From positions 1 through 32,730 of the forward strand of contig PWYW01000054.1 in NCBI GenBank assembly GCA_003567685.1: 32,730 nt of DNA, given 5' to 3'. This document shows positions 25,593 to 32,730 of the stretch, in pieces. A program made the position numbers and the translations under genes. The stretch is from Gammaproteobacteria bacterium. Lineage in GTDB: Bacteria; Pseudomonadota; Gammaproteobacteria; Xanthomonadales; Wenzhouxiangellaceae. Below the pieces are notes generated by a model. The model had not been told where the DNA came from. It saw only the letters and a list, made by a program, of their open reading frames with translations, and made no database searches. Positions within the stretch are counted from its first letter, which is position 1; each line of letters opens with the position of its first letter.

Positions 25593-27480
25593 CCGGCGGG
25601 TTTTGCAGGAAGGCGTCCAGTTCCGGCAGCAGCGGGCGTTCCTCGCGCGGCACCAGGGTGGCCGGCCGGGCCCGTTGCTCCAATTGAACGTCACGCAGGT
25701 TGCTGTACTTGCGCCGGGTGACGTCGTTCATCAGTTCATCGTCATGCAAGATCTGCGGCCGGATGAACACCATCAGGTTGCGTTTGATGCTGCTGGTCGA
25801 ACGGTACTTGAACAGCTCGCCCAGCAGCGGAATGTTGCCCAGGCCGGGCACGCTTTCCAGTTCTTCCTGCAGGTCTTCGCTGATCAGCCCGCCCAGCACC
25901 AGGATGCCGCCGTCGGGCACCATCACGCGGGTGGTGATGGTGCGTTTGTTGGTAATCAGGTCCACCGCGCCCACCGAGGGCGCCAGCGTCGAGACTTCCT
26001 GGTTGATGTTCAGGATGACCGTATCGCCCTCGTTGATGTGCGGGGTGACATTGAGCTTGATGCCGATTTCCTGGCGATTGATGGTCTGGAAGGGGTTCAC
26101 CTGGCCCTCGCCAGTGGTAAAGCCCTGGGTGGCGAAGCTGCCGGAAAGAAACGGCACTTCCTGGCCCACGTTGATGCTGGCTTCGTGGTTGTCCAGCGTC
26201 ACGATCGACGGGGTGGACAGCACGTTGGTGTTGGCGTCGCTGCTCAGCGCCCGGGCCAGTGCGCCAATTTCCAGAATTTCCACGCCCAGCAGGCTGCTGC
26301 GGCCGCGCACATAGCCCAGGTTCATGCCGCGTCCGGGCAGAACCAGGTCACCGGCTTCGCCGCCAGCGGCAGCCAGGTTCAGGATGTTGCGCCCGCCGGT
26401 CTGGAAGTTGGTGCCGCCAAACAGGCCGCGATCGCCTGAAGAAAAGGCCTGCCACTGAATGCCCAGCTCGCGGCTGGTGTCTTCGGCCACTTCGGCAATG
26501 ATGGCTTCGACCAGCACCTGGGCGCGGCGGATGTCGAGCTGGCGCACCACCGACTGAATATTGCGAAACACGCTGGGCGGCGCGGTCACCACCAGCGAGT
26601 TGGTGTCGGCATGGGCCTGGATGCGGGCTCGCGCACCGTTCTCGCCCTCCAGGTCGAGCAGGCCGTCCAGCACCGGCAGCAGGCTGTCGGCGGTGGCATA
26701 GCGCAGGTAAATCACCTGGGTGGAGCCGTCGGCTTCCAGCGGCGTGTCCAGGTGGCTGATCAGCGTGCGAAGGCGCAAGCGGCGGTTGGGGTCGCCGCCC
26801 AGAATCACGGTGTTGGTGCGCTCATCGGCCACGGCCGAACTGCCGCCGTCGGCGTACAGGCGGTTCAGCAGGCCAACCACTTCGCCGGCATCGGCATGAC
26901 TCAGGCGAATCACTTCGATATCGCTGTCGGAGACGGCATCCAGCCGGCGCACGATGTTTTCGATGCGTTGCACGTTGGCGGCCCGGTCGCTGATCACCAG
27001 GCTGTTGGAGGCCTCGTGGTGAATCAGGTAGGCCGACTGCGGCATCAGGTTGCGCAGCATGCTGGCGGCGTCAGATGCGCGCACGTGTTCCAGGCTGAGA
27101 ATGCGGGTGACCGGCTCGTCGCCGCCCAGGCGCATGTCGTCAACCGGCACGCGGCCGTCCTGGCGCGCTGCGGTGTCGGGCAGGATGCGCACCACGCGGT
27201 CGTCGGCCACCGCGCTGTAGCCGTGCACGCGCAGAATCGACAAGAAGACCTCGTAGACCTCGTCGGCTGCCAGCGGCTGGCTGGAAATCACCGTCACCCG
27301 GCCGGTGACCTGCGGGTCGACAATGATGTTCTTGCCGGTCAGGTCGGCCACCGTGGTGATCAGTGCACGGATGTCGGCATCGTTGAAGTTGAGCACGGTG
27401 CCGTCTTCGGTCCGGGCCAGGCTGGGCACGGTCGTGGCCAGGCCAAGGGCAAACAGCAGGCAGAGCAGGCGCTGGGTCAT
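25582..27480 (-). CDS. gspD: Type II secretion system secretin GspD
   Basis: 632 residues. Signal peptide 1-22 ([18 protein letters not shown]). N0 domain with [21 protein letters not shown], then three N1-N3-like repeats (KNIIVDP...[34 protein letters not shown]-type segments) and the C-terminal secretin domain ([50 protein letters not shown]). Assembles as the outer-membrane channel. Unlike many GspD proteins there is no obvious long S domain; the end ([15 protein letters not shown]) is short and proline-containing. Its ATG overlaps the gspC stop by 4 bases and its own end overlaps gspE. Confidence 0.95.
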   Translation of the reverse strand: MTQRLLCLLFALGLATTVPSLARTEDGTVLNFNDADIRALITTVADLTGKNIIVDPQVTGRVTVISSQPLAADEVYEVFLSILRVHGYSAVADDRVVRILPDTAARQDGRVPVDDMRLGGDEPVTRILSLEHVRASDAASMLRNLMPQSAYLIHHEASNSLVISDRAANVQRIENIVRRLDAVSDSDIEVIRLSHADAGEVVGLLNRLYADGGSSAVADERTNTVILGGDPNRRLRLRTLISHLDTPLEADGSTQVIYLRYATADSLLPVLDGLLDLEGENGARARIQAHADTNSLVVTAPPSVFRNIQSVVRQLDIRRAQVLVEAIIAEVAEDTSRELGIQWQAFSSGDRGLFGGTNFQTGGRNILNLAAAGGEAGDLVLPGRGMNLGYVRGRSSLLGVEILEIGALARALSSDANTNVLSTPSIVTLDNHEASINVGQEVPFLSGSFATQGFTTGEGQVNPFQTINRQEIGIKLNVTPHINEGDTVILNINQEVSTLAPSVGAVDLITNKRTITTRVMVPDGGILVLGGLISEDLQEELESVPGLGNIPLLGELFKYRSTSSIKRNLMVFIRPQILHDDELMNDVTRRKYSNLRDVQLEQRARPATLVPREERPLLPELDAFLQNPPDGR

Positions 27481-28313
27481 GGGTTCTGAAGGCTCCGGAG
27501 CAATCGTTCGGTATCCGGGCGCAGGACCAGTTCCTGCCCCTGACGGTTGATGGTAATGGCTAGGTCGCCGCCTTGCAGCACATCGCGAAACAGGGCGCGG
27601 GCGTCGTCTTCGGTTTCCAGCGGCTGGCCGTTGACGGCGGTGACCACATCGTTGACTTGCAGGCCCAGTTCGGCAAACCAGCGTGCATCGCGGCTGGGGC
27701 GCACCCGAAAGCCACCGCTGGATACCGGCAGAATGCTGACCTGGCTGGCCATGCCGCTGCCGGCCTGGTCAGGCAGGCGCTGCAGGTTGGCCAGGTTCAG
27801 GCGGCTGGCGGTGTCGCCACGCGAGTCACCGGCCGGGCGGTTGGCGGGGGCGGTGTCCAGACGGTCGGGGTTCAGCTCCAGCGCCTCCTGGCGACCGGAC
27901 CGAAGCAGGATGACCCGCTGGGCTTCGATGCGCTGGACGCGGCTGCCGTCGGGCAGTTCGTCATCCTCGCGGTAAACGGTTTCCCGGCCGTTCTGGTCGG
28001 CAATGATGGCGTAGGCGCGCGGGCCGCTGACAATGCCTCGCAGCCGGAGATTGTCGCCGCGCGCTGGCGCAATCGGTGCTACCACGGCAGCGGGGTCGTC
28101 GGCACGGCCAAACAGCGGGTGGCTAAAGCGTTCGCGCTGGCTAGCGCTGGCCTGGGTTTGCGGCAGCGGCGGCAGCGGTGCGCTCTGCACTTCGGGGCCA
28201 ACCAGCACCAGCCACAACAAACGCACCAGCAGCCACACCACCAGCAGTGCCATGGCTGCCATGGTCAGCAGGGCGAGGCGGGCAGACTGGCGTGGCGACA
28301 GGGTGGCGTTCAA
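27477..28313 (-). CDS. gspC: Type II secretion system protein GspC
   Basis: 278 residues. A TTG at 28313 is the first usable start: an in-frame TGA lies just upstream and the next ATG would remove most of the cytoplasmic tail. Single membrane helix about 14-40 (LLTMAAMALLVVWLLVRLL), then the HR domain (RLRGIVSGPRAYAIIADQNG through ELNPDRLD, about 90-148) that contacts the secretin, a linker, and a C-terminal PDZ-like domain (FAELGLQVNDVVTAVNGQPL to ITINRQGQELVL). GspC links the inner-membrane platform to GspD. It starts 64 bases after the rhlB stop on the same strand. Confidence 0.92.
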   Translation of the reverse strand: MNATLSPRQSARLALLTMAAMALLVVWLLVRLLWLVLVGPEVQSAPLPPLPQTQASASQRERFSHPLFGRADDPAAVVAPIAPARGDNLRLRGIVSGPRAYAIIADQNGRETVYREDDELPDGSRVQRIEAQRVILLRSGRQEALELNPDRLDTAPANRPAGDSRGDTASRLNLANLQRLPDQAGSGMASQVSILPVSSGGFRVRPSRDARWFAELGLQVNDVVTAVNGQPLETEDDARALFRDVLQGGDLAITINRQGQELVLRPDTERLLRSLQNP

Positions 28314-28377
28314 GGGGACGTCCAGGCAGTTGGCAACCGGTCAAAACAGCGTTTGCTGAGGTTAGCACAGGGTGCAA

Positions 28378-29841
28378 TCAGGAGTCCGACGACGACTCCG
28401 GGGCAGACGCATTATTGTTGCCCGACGATTCCGTCGAGGCCGGCTTGCGCCGACGCCGGCGGCGGCGTTTCTTGCCGCTGCCGTCGGCCGTTTCACCCTC
28501 AGCGCCGCCGGTGCTGGCATCGGCTGCCGGCTTCTGGCCGCTGCTGCCATCGCCCCGGCCGCCACCGCGACCACCGCGCCCACGTCCGCCGCCGGCGCCG
28601 CGACCACCGCCACGGCGGCCTTGCTCGGGCTTTTTCTTGACCGGGGCAGGGCGCTCCAGGCGCGGCAGGCTGTCGGGGTCGTGCTGTTCCACCGGCAGGC
28701 TCAAATCGATGTACTGCTCGATTTCCGGCAGGTAGAAGGCATAGTCTTCGCAGGCAAAGCTGATGGCATCGCCGCTGGCGCCCAGGCGGGCGGTACGGCC
28801 AATGCGGTGGACGTAATCGGCGGCGTCCTGCGGCAGGTCGTAGTTGATCACGTGGCTGACGTCGGGAATGTGCAAGCCACGGGCGGCCACGTCGGTGGCC
28901 ACCATCACGTCAATTTCGCCAGCGTGGAAGCGCTTGAGCAGCTTCTGGCGCTTGATCTGCGGCACGTTGCCGGCCAGCATGGCGGTGTTGATGCCGTTGG
29001 CCGACAGCGTGCGAGCCACCCGGTCAGCCGCATGGCGGGTGTTGACGAACACCATCACATGGCCGTCGGGCCGGTCGCGCAGCAGTTGCACCAGCAGCGG
29101 CAGCTTCTCGCGGTTGGCCGGGTAGTACACCACCTGGGTGACGCGCTCGGTGGTCATCTGCTCCTCTTCGATGCGGATGGTCTCGGCTTCGCGCATGTGC
29201 TCGTAGGCCAGCTCGGTCACTTTCAGCGGGAAGGTGGCCGAGAACATCAGGGTCTGGCGCACGCCGGCATCCGGCATGTGGCGGAACAGGTAGCGAATGT
29301 CGCCGATGAAACCCAGGTCGAACATGCGGTCGGCCTCGTCGAGCACGGCCACTTCAATATGTTTCAGGCTGTACACGCGCTGCTTCAGGTAGTCGATCAG
29401 GCGGCCGGGCGTGCCGATCAGCAGGTCCACGCCGTCGGCAATCTCGTCGCGCTGCTTGGCGTAATCCACGCCGCCGTAGGCCAGCAGGGTGCGCAGGCCG
29501 GTGTGCTTGCCCAGCAACTCCGCGTCGCGGTGAATCTGGATGGCCAGTTCGCGGGTGGGCGCAATCACGATGGCGCGCGGGTTGGGGCCCGGGCCGGCGC
29601 TGCTGTCATCCAGCAGTTTGCGGAAAATGGCCAGCAAAAAGGCGGCGGTCTTGCCGGTGCCGGTGCGGGCCTGGCCCAGCACGTCCTGGCCCTTGAGAAC
29701 CAACGGCAGGGTCTTTTCCTGAATGGGGGTGCAGTATTCGAAGCCGGCCGCAGCCAGGCTGTCATTGATGCGGGGGTCGAGGTTGAAGCTGCCGAAGGCG
29801 GTCTCGGTCAGCACGGTTTCATTGATTGGGTTTTCGCTCAC
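28378..29841 (-). CDS. rhlB: ATP-dependent RNA helicase RhlB with long RGG/basic tail
   Basis: 487 residues from GTG 29841 (VSENPINETVLTETAFGSF). An AAGGA lies about 11 bases upstream. DEAD-box motifs: Q motif CTPIQEKTLP, I ARTGTGKT (58-65), Ia PTRELA, Ib TPGRLID, II DEAD (168-171), III SAT (201-203), V ARGLHIPDV and VI HRIGRTARLG (355-364). The core is close to E. coli RhlB (DYAFYLPEIEQYI near the end), and the gene is divergent from trxA with rho beyond, as in E. coli. RhlB unwinds RNA for the degradosome RNase E. Unusual: the C-terminus carries an RGG-type stretch (409-431), an acidic Ser/Gly region and a run of about eight arginines near 460, longer than the E. coli tail. Confidence 0.93.
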   Translation of the reverse strand: MSENPINETVLTETAFGSFNLDPRINDSLAAAGFEYCTPIQEKTLPLVLKGQDVLGQARTGTGKTAAFLLAIFRKLLDDSSAGPGPNPRAIVIAPTRELAIQIHRDAELLGKHTGLRTLLAYGGVDYAKQRDEIADGVDLLIGTPGRLIDYLKQRVYSLKHIEVAVLDEADRMFDLGFIGDIRYLFRHMPDAGVRQTLMFSATFPLKVTELAYEHMREAETIRIEEEQMTTERVTQVVYYPANREKLPLLVQLLRDRPDGHVMVFVNTRHAADRVARTLSANGINTAMLAGNVPQIKRQKLLKRFHAGEIDVMVATDVAARGLHIPDVSHVINYDLPQDAADYVHRIGRTARLGASGDAISFACEDYAFYLPEIEQYIDLSLPVEQHDPDSLPRLERPAPVKKKPEQGRRGGGRGAGGGRGRGGRGGGRGDGSSGQKPAADASTGGAEGETADGSGKKRRRRRRRKPASTESSGNNNASAPESSSDS

Positions 29842-30041
29842 GTAAATCTCGGGTCCTTGAAAATTGCGGGCGCTGGCTCGATTTATTCGAAGTATGCGGT
29901 GCCACGCGCCGATAGCCGTAGTATAGGGTGTGAGCAGCCCGAATGCCCGCGTAACCTTATAATGCGGCGCAGCAATCCGAGCTTGAGCGACCCCGTGAGT
30001 GCCAGCCAGGCCGCCCAGACGAATTCCCAAGGAGTGACATT
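29842..30041. promoter_or_regulatory. trxA: Divergent rhlB/trxA promoter region
   Basis: 200 bases. On the plus strand TATAAT at 29958-29963 is a consensus -10 element for trxA, leaving a leader of about 70 bases; the -35 position is weak. On the minus strand TATACT (29925-29920) is a possible -10 for rhlB, again without a clear -35. The trxA ribosome site AAGGAG is at 30029-30034. Confidence 0.55.
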
Positions 30042-30368
30042 GTGAGTGACAAAATCGTACACGTGAACGACGCCGACTTTGACCAGGTAGTGCTTAAGGC
30101 CGACGGCCCGGTGCTGGTGGACTACTGGGCCGAATGGTGCGGCCCCTGCAAGATGATCGACCCCATCCTGCATGAAATTGCCGATGAATACGCTGGCAAG
30201 CTCACTGTGGCCAAGGTGAACATCGACGAAAACCAGCAGGTGACCACCCGCTTCAAGATTCGCGGCATCCCCACGCTGATGGTGTTCCAGAACGGCGACC
30301 ACCAGGCCACCAAGGTGGGCGCGCTGACCAAGTCGGCCCTGAAAGCCTTCGTCGACGAAAACGTCTGA
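30042..30368 (+). CDS. trxA: Thioredoxin
   Basis: 108 residues from GTG 30042, with AAGGAG 7 bases before it. WCGPC redox site at 32-36 ([13 protein letters not shown]), the buried aspartate in LVDYWAEW, the cis-proline loop [10 protein letters not shown] and the [13 protein letters not shown] end are all standard for TrxA. Cytosolic dithiol reductant. It is divergent from rhlB and followed by rho, with the palindromic element and an intrinsic terminator in between. Confidence 0.97.
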   Translation: MSDKIVHVNDADFDQVVLKADGPVLVDYWAEWCGPCKMIDPILHEIADEYAGKLTVAKVNIDENQQVTTRFKIRGIPTLMVFQNGDHQATKVGALTKSALKAFVDENV

Positions 30369-30389
30369 TCGGCTTTCGGTTAATCGACC

Positions 30390-30556
30390 TAGCCCGGACA
30401 ATTCGTGAACTCGCGCGATGATCGCGCAGGATATTGTTCGCACAGCGGATTTTCCGATGGAGTGCCGTATCGAGCTATACGGCCGACTGAGGAAAATCCG
30501 CTGTGCGGACAGTAGACTAGCGAGGGCCCGCGTATGTTCACGAATTGTCCGGGCTA
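30390..30556. mobile_element. MITE-like nested-palindrome element between trxA and its terminator
   Basis: 167 bases bounded by perfect 21-base inverted repeats (30390-30410, beginning TAGCCCGGACAATTCGTG, and 30536-30556). If the outer TA pairs are counted as a duplicated target, the terminal repeats are 19 bases. Inside is a second inverted repeat, 16 bases perfect (30440-30455 and 30491-30506) and about 20 if one G-T pair is allowed, and in its centre GCCGTAT/ATACGGC (30464-30470, 30477-30483). A small stem GCGCG/CGCGC lies at 30413-30427. No coding capacity. The architecture fits a non-autonomous transposon-derived repeat; the family is not assigned. Confidence 0.75.
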
Positions 30557-30561
30557 TCGGC

Positions 30562-30587
30562 AACAGCCCGGCACCTGCCGGGCTGTT
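30562..30587 (+). terminator. trxA: Intrinsic terminator of trxA
   Basis: AACAGCCCGG (30562-30571) and CCGGGCTGTT (30578-30587) form a 10-bp GC-rich stem with a 6-base loop, followed by TGCCTT, a poor U-tract. It stands 194 bases after the trxA stop because the palindromic element lies between them. Confidence 0.7.
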
Positions 30588-30810
30588 TGCCTTCCAGGCC
30601 CACGATCAAGGCGCTGGACGCGGCGAACAAATGCTGCTATCGTTAGCGCCAATCGAGGCGGGGCCAACCGCCCAATCCCCATTTTTGTGGACTCCCTGAC
30701 GCATCGCGTCAATTCAAGGAAAGACCTGTCAAACCCAATTCTTCGGGTGCCTTGTCGGTGAACTCTCCGTTTGCCAGCGGCGCTCTCGTGCAACCTCGGA
30801 ACACTCTTCC
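30588..30810 (+). promoter_or_regulatory. rho: rho leader region
   Basis: 223 bases with no recognisable gene. It must hold the rho promoter and leader. Stems GGCGCT/AGCGCC (about 30610-30615, 30645-30650) and GGCGG/CCGCC (30657-30672, followed nine bases later by five Ts) could act in attenuation; rho is autoregulated by premature termination in E. coli. No convincing promoter boxes or Shine-Dalgarno sequence are visible. Confidence 0.4.
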
Positions 30811-32067
30811 ATGAACCTGACTGAACTGAAAGCAAAATCCGCTGGCGAATTGATTGAAATGGCCAATGAACTTGGCATCGAGAACATGGGACGTTCTCGC
30901 AAGCAGGACGTGATTTTCGCGATCCTGAAAGCCAAGGCCAAGAACAAGGAACCCATCTACGGTGATGGGGTACTGGAAATCCTCCAGGATGGCTTCGGCT
31001 TCCTGCGCTCGTCGGAGGCCTCCTACATGGCCGGGCCGGACGATATTTACGTCTCGCCGTCGCAGATTCGCCGCTTCAACCTGAGAACCGGCGACTACAT
31101 CTCCGGCAAGATTCGCCCGCCCAAGCAGTCCGAGCGCTACTTTGCGCTGCTGAAGGTCGAAGAACTCAACTACGACCGCCCCGAGAATTCCAAGAACAAG
31201 ATCCTGTTTGAAAACCTGACGCCCGAATTCCCGCGCGAACAGCTCAGACTGGAACGCGGCAACGGCTCGACCGAAGACATCACCGGCCGCATCATTGACC
31301 TGATTGCCCCCATCGGCAAGGGCCAGCGCGGCCTGGTCGTCAGCCCGCCCAAGGCCGGCAAGACCATGATGCTGCAGTCCATGGCCACTGCCATCCGGGC
31401 CAATAACCCGGAATCGCACATGATCATCCTGCTGATCGATGAGCGTCCGGAAGAAGTGACCGAGATGCAGCGCGGCGTGGATGCCGAAGTGATTTCCTCG
31501 ACCTTTGACGAGCCGGCCACCCGTCACGTCCAGGTGGCCGACATGGTCATCGAGCGGGCCAAGCGCCTGGTCGAGCACAAGAAAGACGTCATCATCCTGC
31601 TCGATTCCATCACCCGCCTGGCGCGCGCCTACAACACCGTGGTGCCGTCCTCCGGCAAGGTGCTTACCGGTGGTGTCGACGCCAACGCCCTGCAGCGGCC
31701 CAAGCGGTTCTTTGGTGCAGCCCGCAACATCGAAGGCGGCGCCAGCCTCACCATCATTGCCACCGCCCTGGTCGACACCGGCTCGAAGATGGACGAGGTG
31801 ATCTACGAAGAATTCAAGGGCACCGGCAACATGGAAGTGCACCTGAACCGCCGCATTGCCGAAAAGCGCGTCTACCCGGCCATCGACATCAACCGCTCGG
31901 GCACCCGTCGCGAAGAAAAGATGGTGGACGAGAACCAGCTGCAAAAAATGTGGATTCTGCGCCGCATCCTGCAGCCCATGGACGAAGCCCAGGCCATCGA
32001 ATTCATGCTGGACAAGCTCAAGGTCACCAAGACCAACGAGGAGTTTTTCAATTACATGAAACGCTGA
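30811..32067 (+). CDS. rho: Transcription termination factor Rho
   Basis: 418 residues (E. coli 419). N-terminal helical domain [21 protein letters not shown]-binding cold-shock-like domain with [20 protein letters not shown], Walker A SPPKAGKT (178-185), Walker [14 protein letters not shown] loop [20 protein letters not shown] and R loop region [19 protein letters not shown] are all intact. A hexameric ATP-dependent RNA translocase that ends untranslated transcripts. No insertion in the N-terminal region. The stop codon is within a perfect 10-bp hairpin. Confidence 0.98.
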   Translation: MNLTELKAKSAGELIEMANELGIENMGRSRKQDVIFAILKAKAKNKEPIYGDGVLEILQDGFGFLRSSEASYMAGPDDIYVSPSQIRRFNLRTGDYISGKIRPPKQSERYFALLKVEELNYDRPENSKNKILFENLTPEFPREQLRLERGNGSTEDITGRIIDLIAPIGKGQRGLVVSPPKAGKTMMLQSMATAIRANNPESHMIILLIDERPEEVTEMQRGVDAEVISSTFDEPATRHVQVADMVIERAKRLVEHKKDVIILLDSITRLARAYNTVVPSSGKVLTGGVDANALQRPKRFFGAARNIEGGASLTIIATALVDTGSKMDEVIYEEFKGTGNMEVHLNRRIAEKRVYPAIDINRSGTRREEKMVDENQLQKMWILRRILQPMDEAQAIEFMLDKLKVTKTNEEFFNYMKR

Positions 32068-32083
32068 CAAGGCCAGCGTTTCA
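32057..32083 (+). terminator. rho: Hairpin spanning the rho stop codon
   Basis: TGAAACGCTG (32057-32066) and CAGCGTTTCA (32074-32083) form a perfect 10-bp stem with loop ACAAGGC. The left arm contains the last two rho codons and most of the TGA. It is followed by a purine-rich heptamer repeat instead of a U-tract, so it may protect the message end or terminate weakly. Confidence 0.5.
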
Positions 32084-32084
32084 G

Positions 32085-32112
32085 GTGAAAGGTAAAAGGT
32101 GAGAGGAAAGAG
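32085..32112. repeat. Degenerate heptamer tandem repeat, four units, after rho
   Basis: Units GTGAAAG, GTAAAAG, GTGAGAG, GAAAGAG in direct succession. Same consensus, and an identical 18-base segment, as the array at 24065-24092. Lies immediately behind the rho hairpin. Confidence 0.75.
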
Positions 32113-32155
32113 GTTGCAACGGTTCGGGGCATTCATTCAGCCTTGACGGGGAGCC

Positions 32156-32184
32156 TTCACAATTGTCAAAACGACAAATGTGAA
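32156..32184. promoter_or_regulatory. 12-base inverted repeat before the response regulator
   Basis: TTCACAATTGTC (32156-32167) and GACAAATGTGAA (32173-32184) are reverse complements with one mismatch, separated by AAAAC. The right arm runs into the AAGGAG ribosome site (32183-32188). A TTGACG at 32143-32148 could be a -35 box, but no matching -10 is seen. Could be an operator for autoregulation or an RNA hairpin masking the ribosome site. Confidence 0.5.
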
Positions 32185-32197
32185 GGAGCGAACCACC

Positions 32198-32730
32198 ATG
32201 TCAGAACCTGAAAGCAATGCCACCATCCTGCTGGTGGAAGATCACGACGATCTGGCCGCCAGTGTGGGTGATTACCTGGAAGCCGCCGGCTTCGCCATGG
32301 ACTACGCCGCCGACGGCGCCATCGCGCTGAACCTGCTGGAAGAAAACCCCTACGACGCCATCATCCTCGACCTGATGCTGCCCAAGATTGACGGCATCCG
32401 GGTGTGCGAGCGTCTGCGCGAGCGCGGCGATGGCACCCCCATCCTCATGCTCACCGCCCGCGACCAGCTCGACGACAAGGTGGCCGGCTTCGACGCCGGG
32501 GCCGACGACTACCTGATCAAACCTTTCGAAATGGAAGAGCTGCACGCTCGCCTGCGTGCCCTGGTGCGTCGTGCCCGCGGTGAAATGTCCGACGGCGCCA
32601 TGCGGGTAGGCGACCTGGTGTTCGACCCGCGCACCATGCGCGTAGAGCGCGACAGTAAACGCATCAACCTCTCGCCCACCTCGGTGCGCATCCTGAAAGT
32701 GCTGATGCGTGAATCCCCGCGCCTGGTCAG
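32198..32730 (+). CDS. OmpR/PhoP-family response regulator (C-terminus cut off by window edge)
   Basis: First 177 residues from ATG 32198 (AAGGAG 9 bases upstream). Receiver domain complete: acidic pocket VEDHDD (13-18), phosphoacceptor D58 in IILDLMLPKIDG, T86 in LMLTARD, K108 in DDYLIKPF. From about residue 135 the winged-helix DNA-binding domain begins (VGDLVFDPRTMRVER, INLSPTSVRILKVLMRE). A cognate kinase gene is usually next and would lie beyond the window. The orphan kinase at 11462 is a less likely partner. Confidence 0.95.
   Translation, partial: MSEPESNATILLVEDHDDLAASVGDYLEAAGFAMDYAADGAIALNLLEENPYDAIILDLMLPKIDGIRVCERLRERGDGTPILMLTARDQLDDKVAGFDAGADDYLIKPFEMEELHARLRALVRRARGEMSDGAMRVGDLVFDPRTMRVERDSKRINLSPTSVRILKVLMRESPRLV

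Noticed and set aside
28372-30045. A 557-codon plus-strand frame opposite rhlB
   Set aside because: Low-complexity Ala/Gly/His/Gln composition and no domain; rhlB on the other strand has every DEAD-box motif.
11462-32730. Pairing of the orphan histidine kinase (11462) with the response regulator (32198) as a certain two-component system
   Set aside because: They are about 20 kb apart and the regulator probably has its own kinase beyond the window edge; kept only as a hypothesis.

Overview
The window is high-GC, almost fully coding chromosomal DNA. Several loci point to a gammaproteobacterium: rhlB divergent from trxA with rho behind it (the E. coli arrangement), an E. coli-length FadE under a PsrA-like TetR regulator, ftsEX, and type II secretion genes gspCDEF. 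Against that background it carries a mevalonate pathway, which is uncommon in Gammaproteobacteria; the combination suggests a Xanthomonadales/Chromatiales-type lineage, but no marker here fixes the genus. No tRNA, rRNA, CRISPR array or prophage was seen.

Layout. (1) 1-4785, minus strand: fatty-acid beta-oxidation operon (PsrA-like regulator, fadE, 3-hydroxyacyl-CoA dehydrogenase running off the left edge) with a CAAAC-N4-GTTTG palindrome in front of the regulator. (2) 4866-5387, minus: a lone FimT/GspH-type minor pseudopilin. (3) 5653-12784, plus: a tightly overlapping membrane-lipid modification operon (fatty-acid desaturase, COG2907 flavin oxidoreductase, DUF1365, CFA-synthase-like methyltransferase, DUF2878 membrane protein, second CFA-like methyltransferase) ending in a membrane sensor histidine kinase without an adjacent response regulator. 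(4) 12861-17794, plus: the lower mevalonate pathway as one unit: diphosphomevalonate decarboxylase, phosphomevalonate kinase, a single polypeptide joining HMG-CoA reductase to mevalonate kinase, and type I IPP isomerase. A GAF-GAF-PAS-GGDEF-EAL protein follows after 27 bases. (5) 20595-22237, minus: ftsX and ftsE. (6) 22238-22837: about 600 bases without a recognisable gene but with two pairs of long inverted repeats. (7) 22838-28313, minus: gspC-gspD-gspE-gspF, where the operon stops short of the pseudopilin genes. (8) 28378-32067: rhlB (minus), trxA and rho (plus), with a 167-base MITE-like palindromic element between trxA and its terminator. (9) 32198 to the right edge: the start of an OmpR/PhoP-type response regulator.

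The genes fit a lipid theme: beta-oxidation, acyl-chain desaturation and methylation, and isoprenoid precursor supply lie side by side. The strongest unusual items are the HMG-CoA reductase-mevalonate kinase fusion, the desaturase/double-methyltransferase operon with its own sensor kinase, a GspE lacking all four zinc-binding cysteines, the nested-palindrome element before rho, and degenerate 7-base tandem repeats at two intergenic sites.
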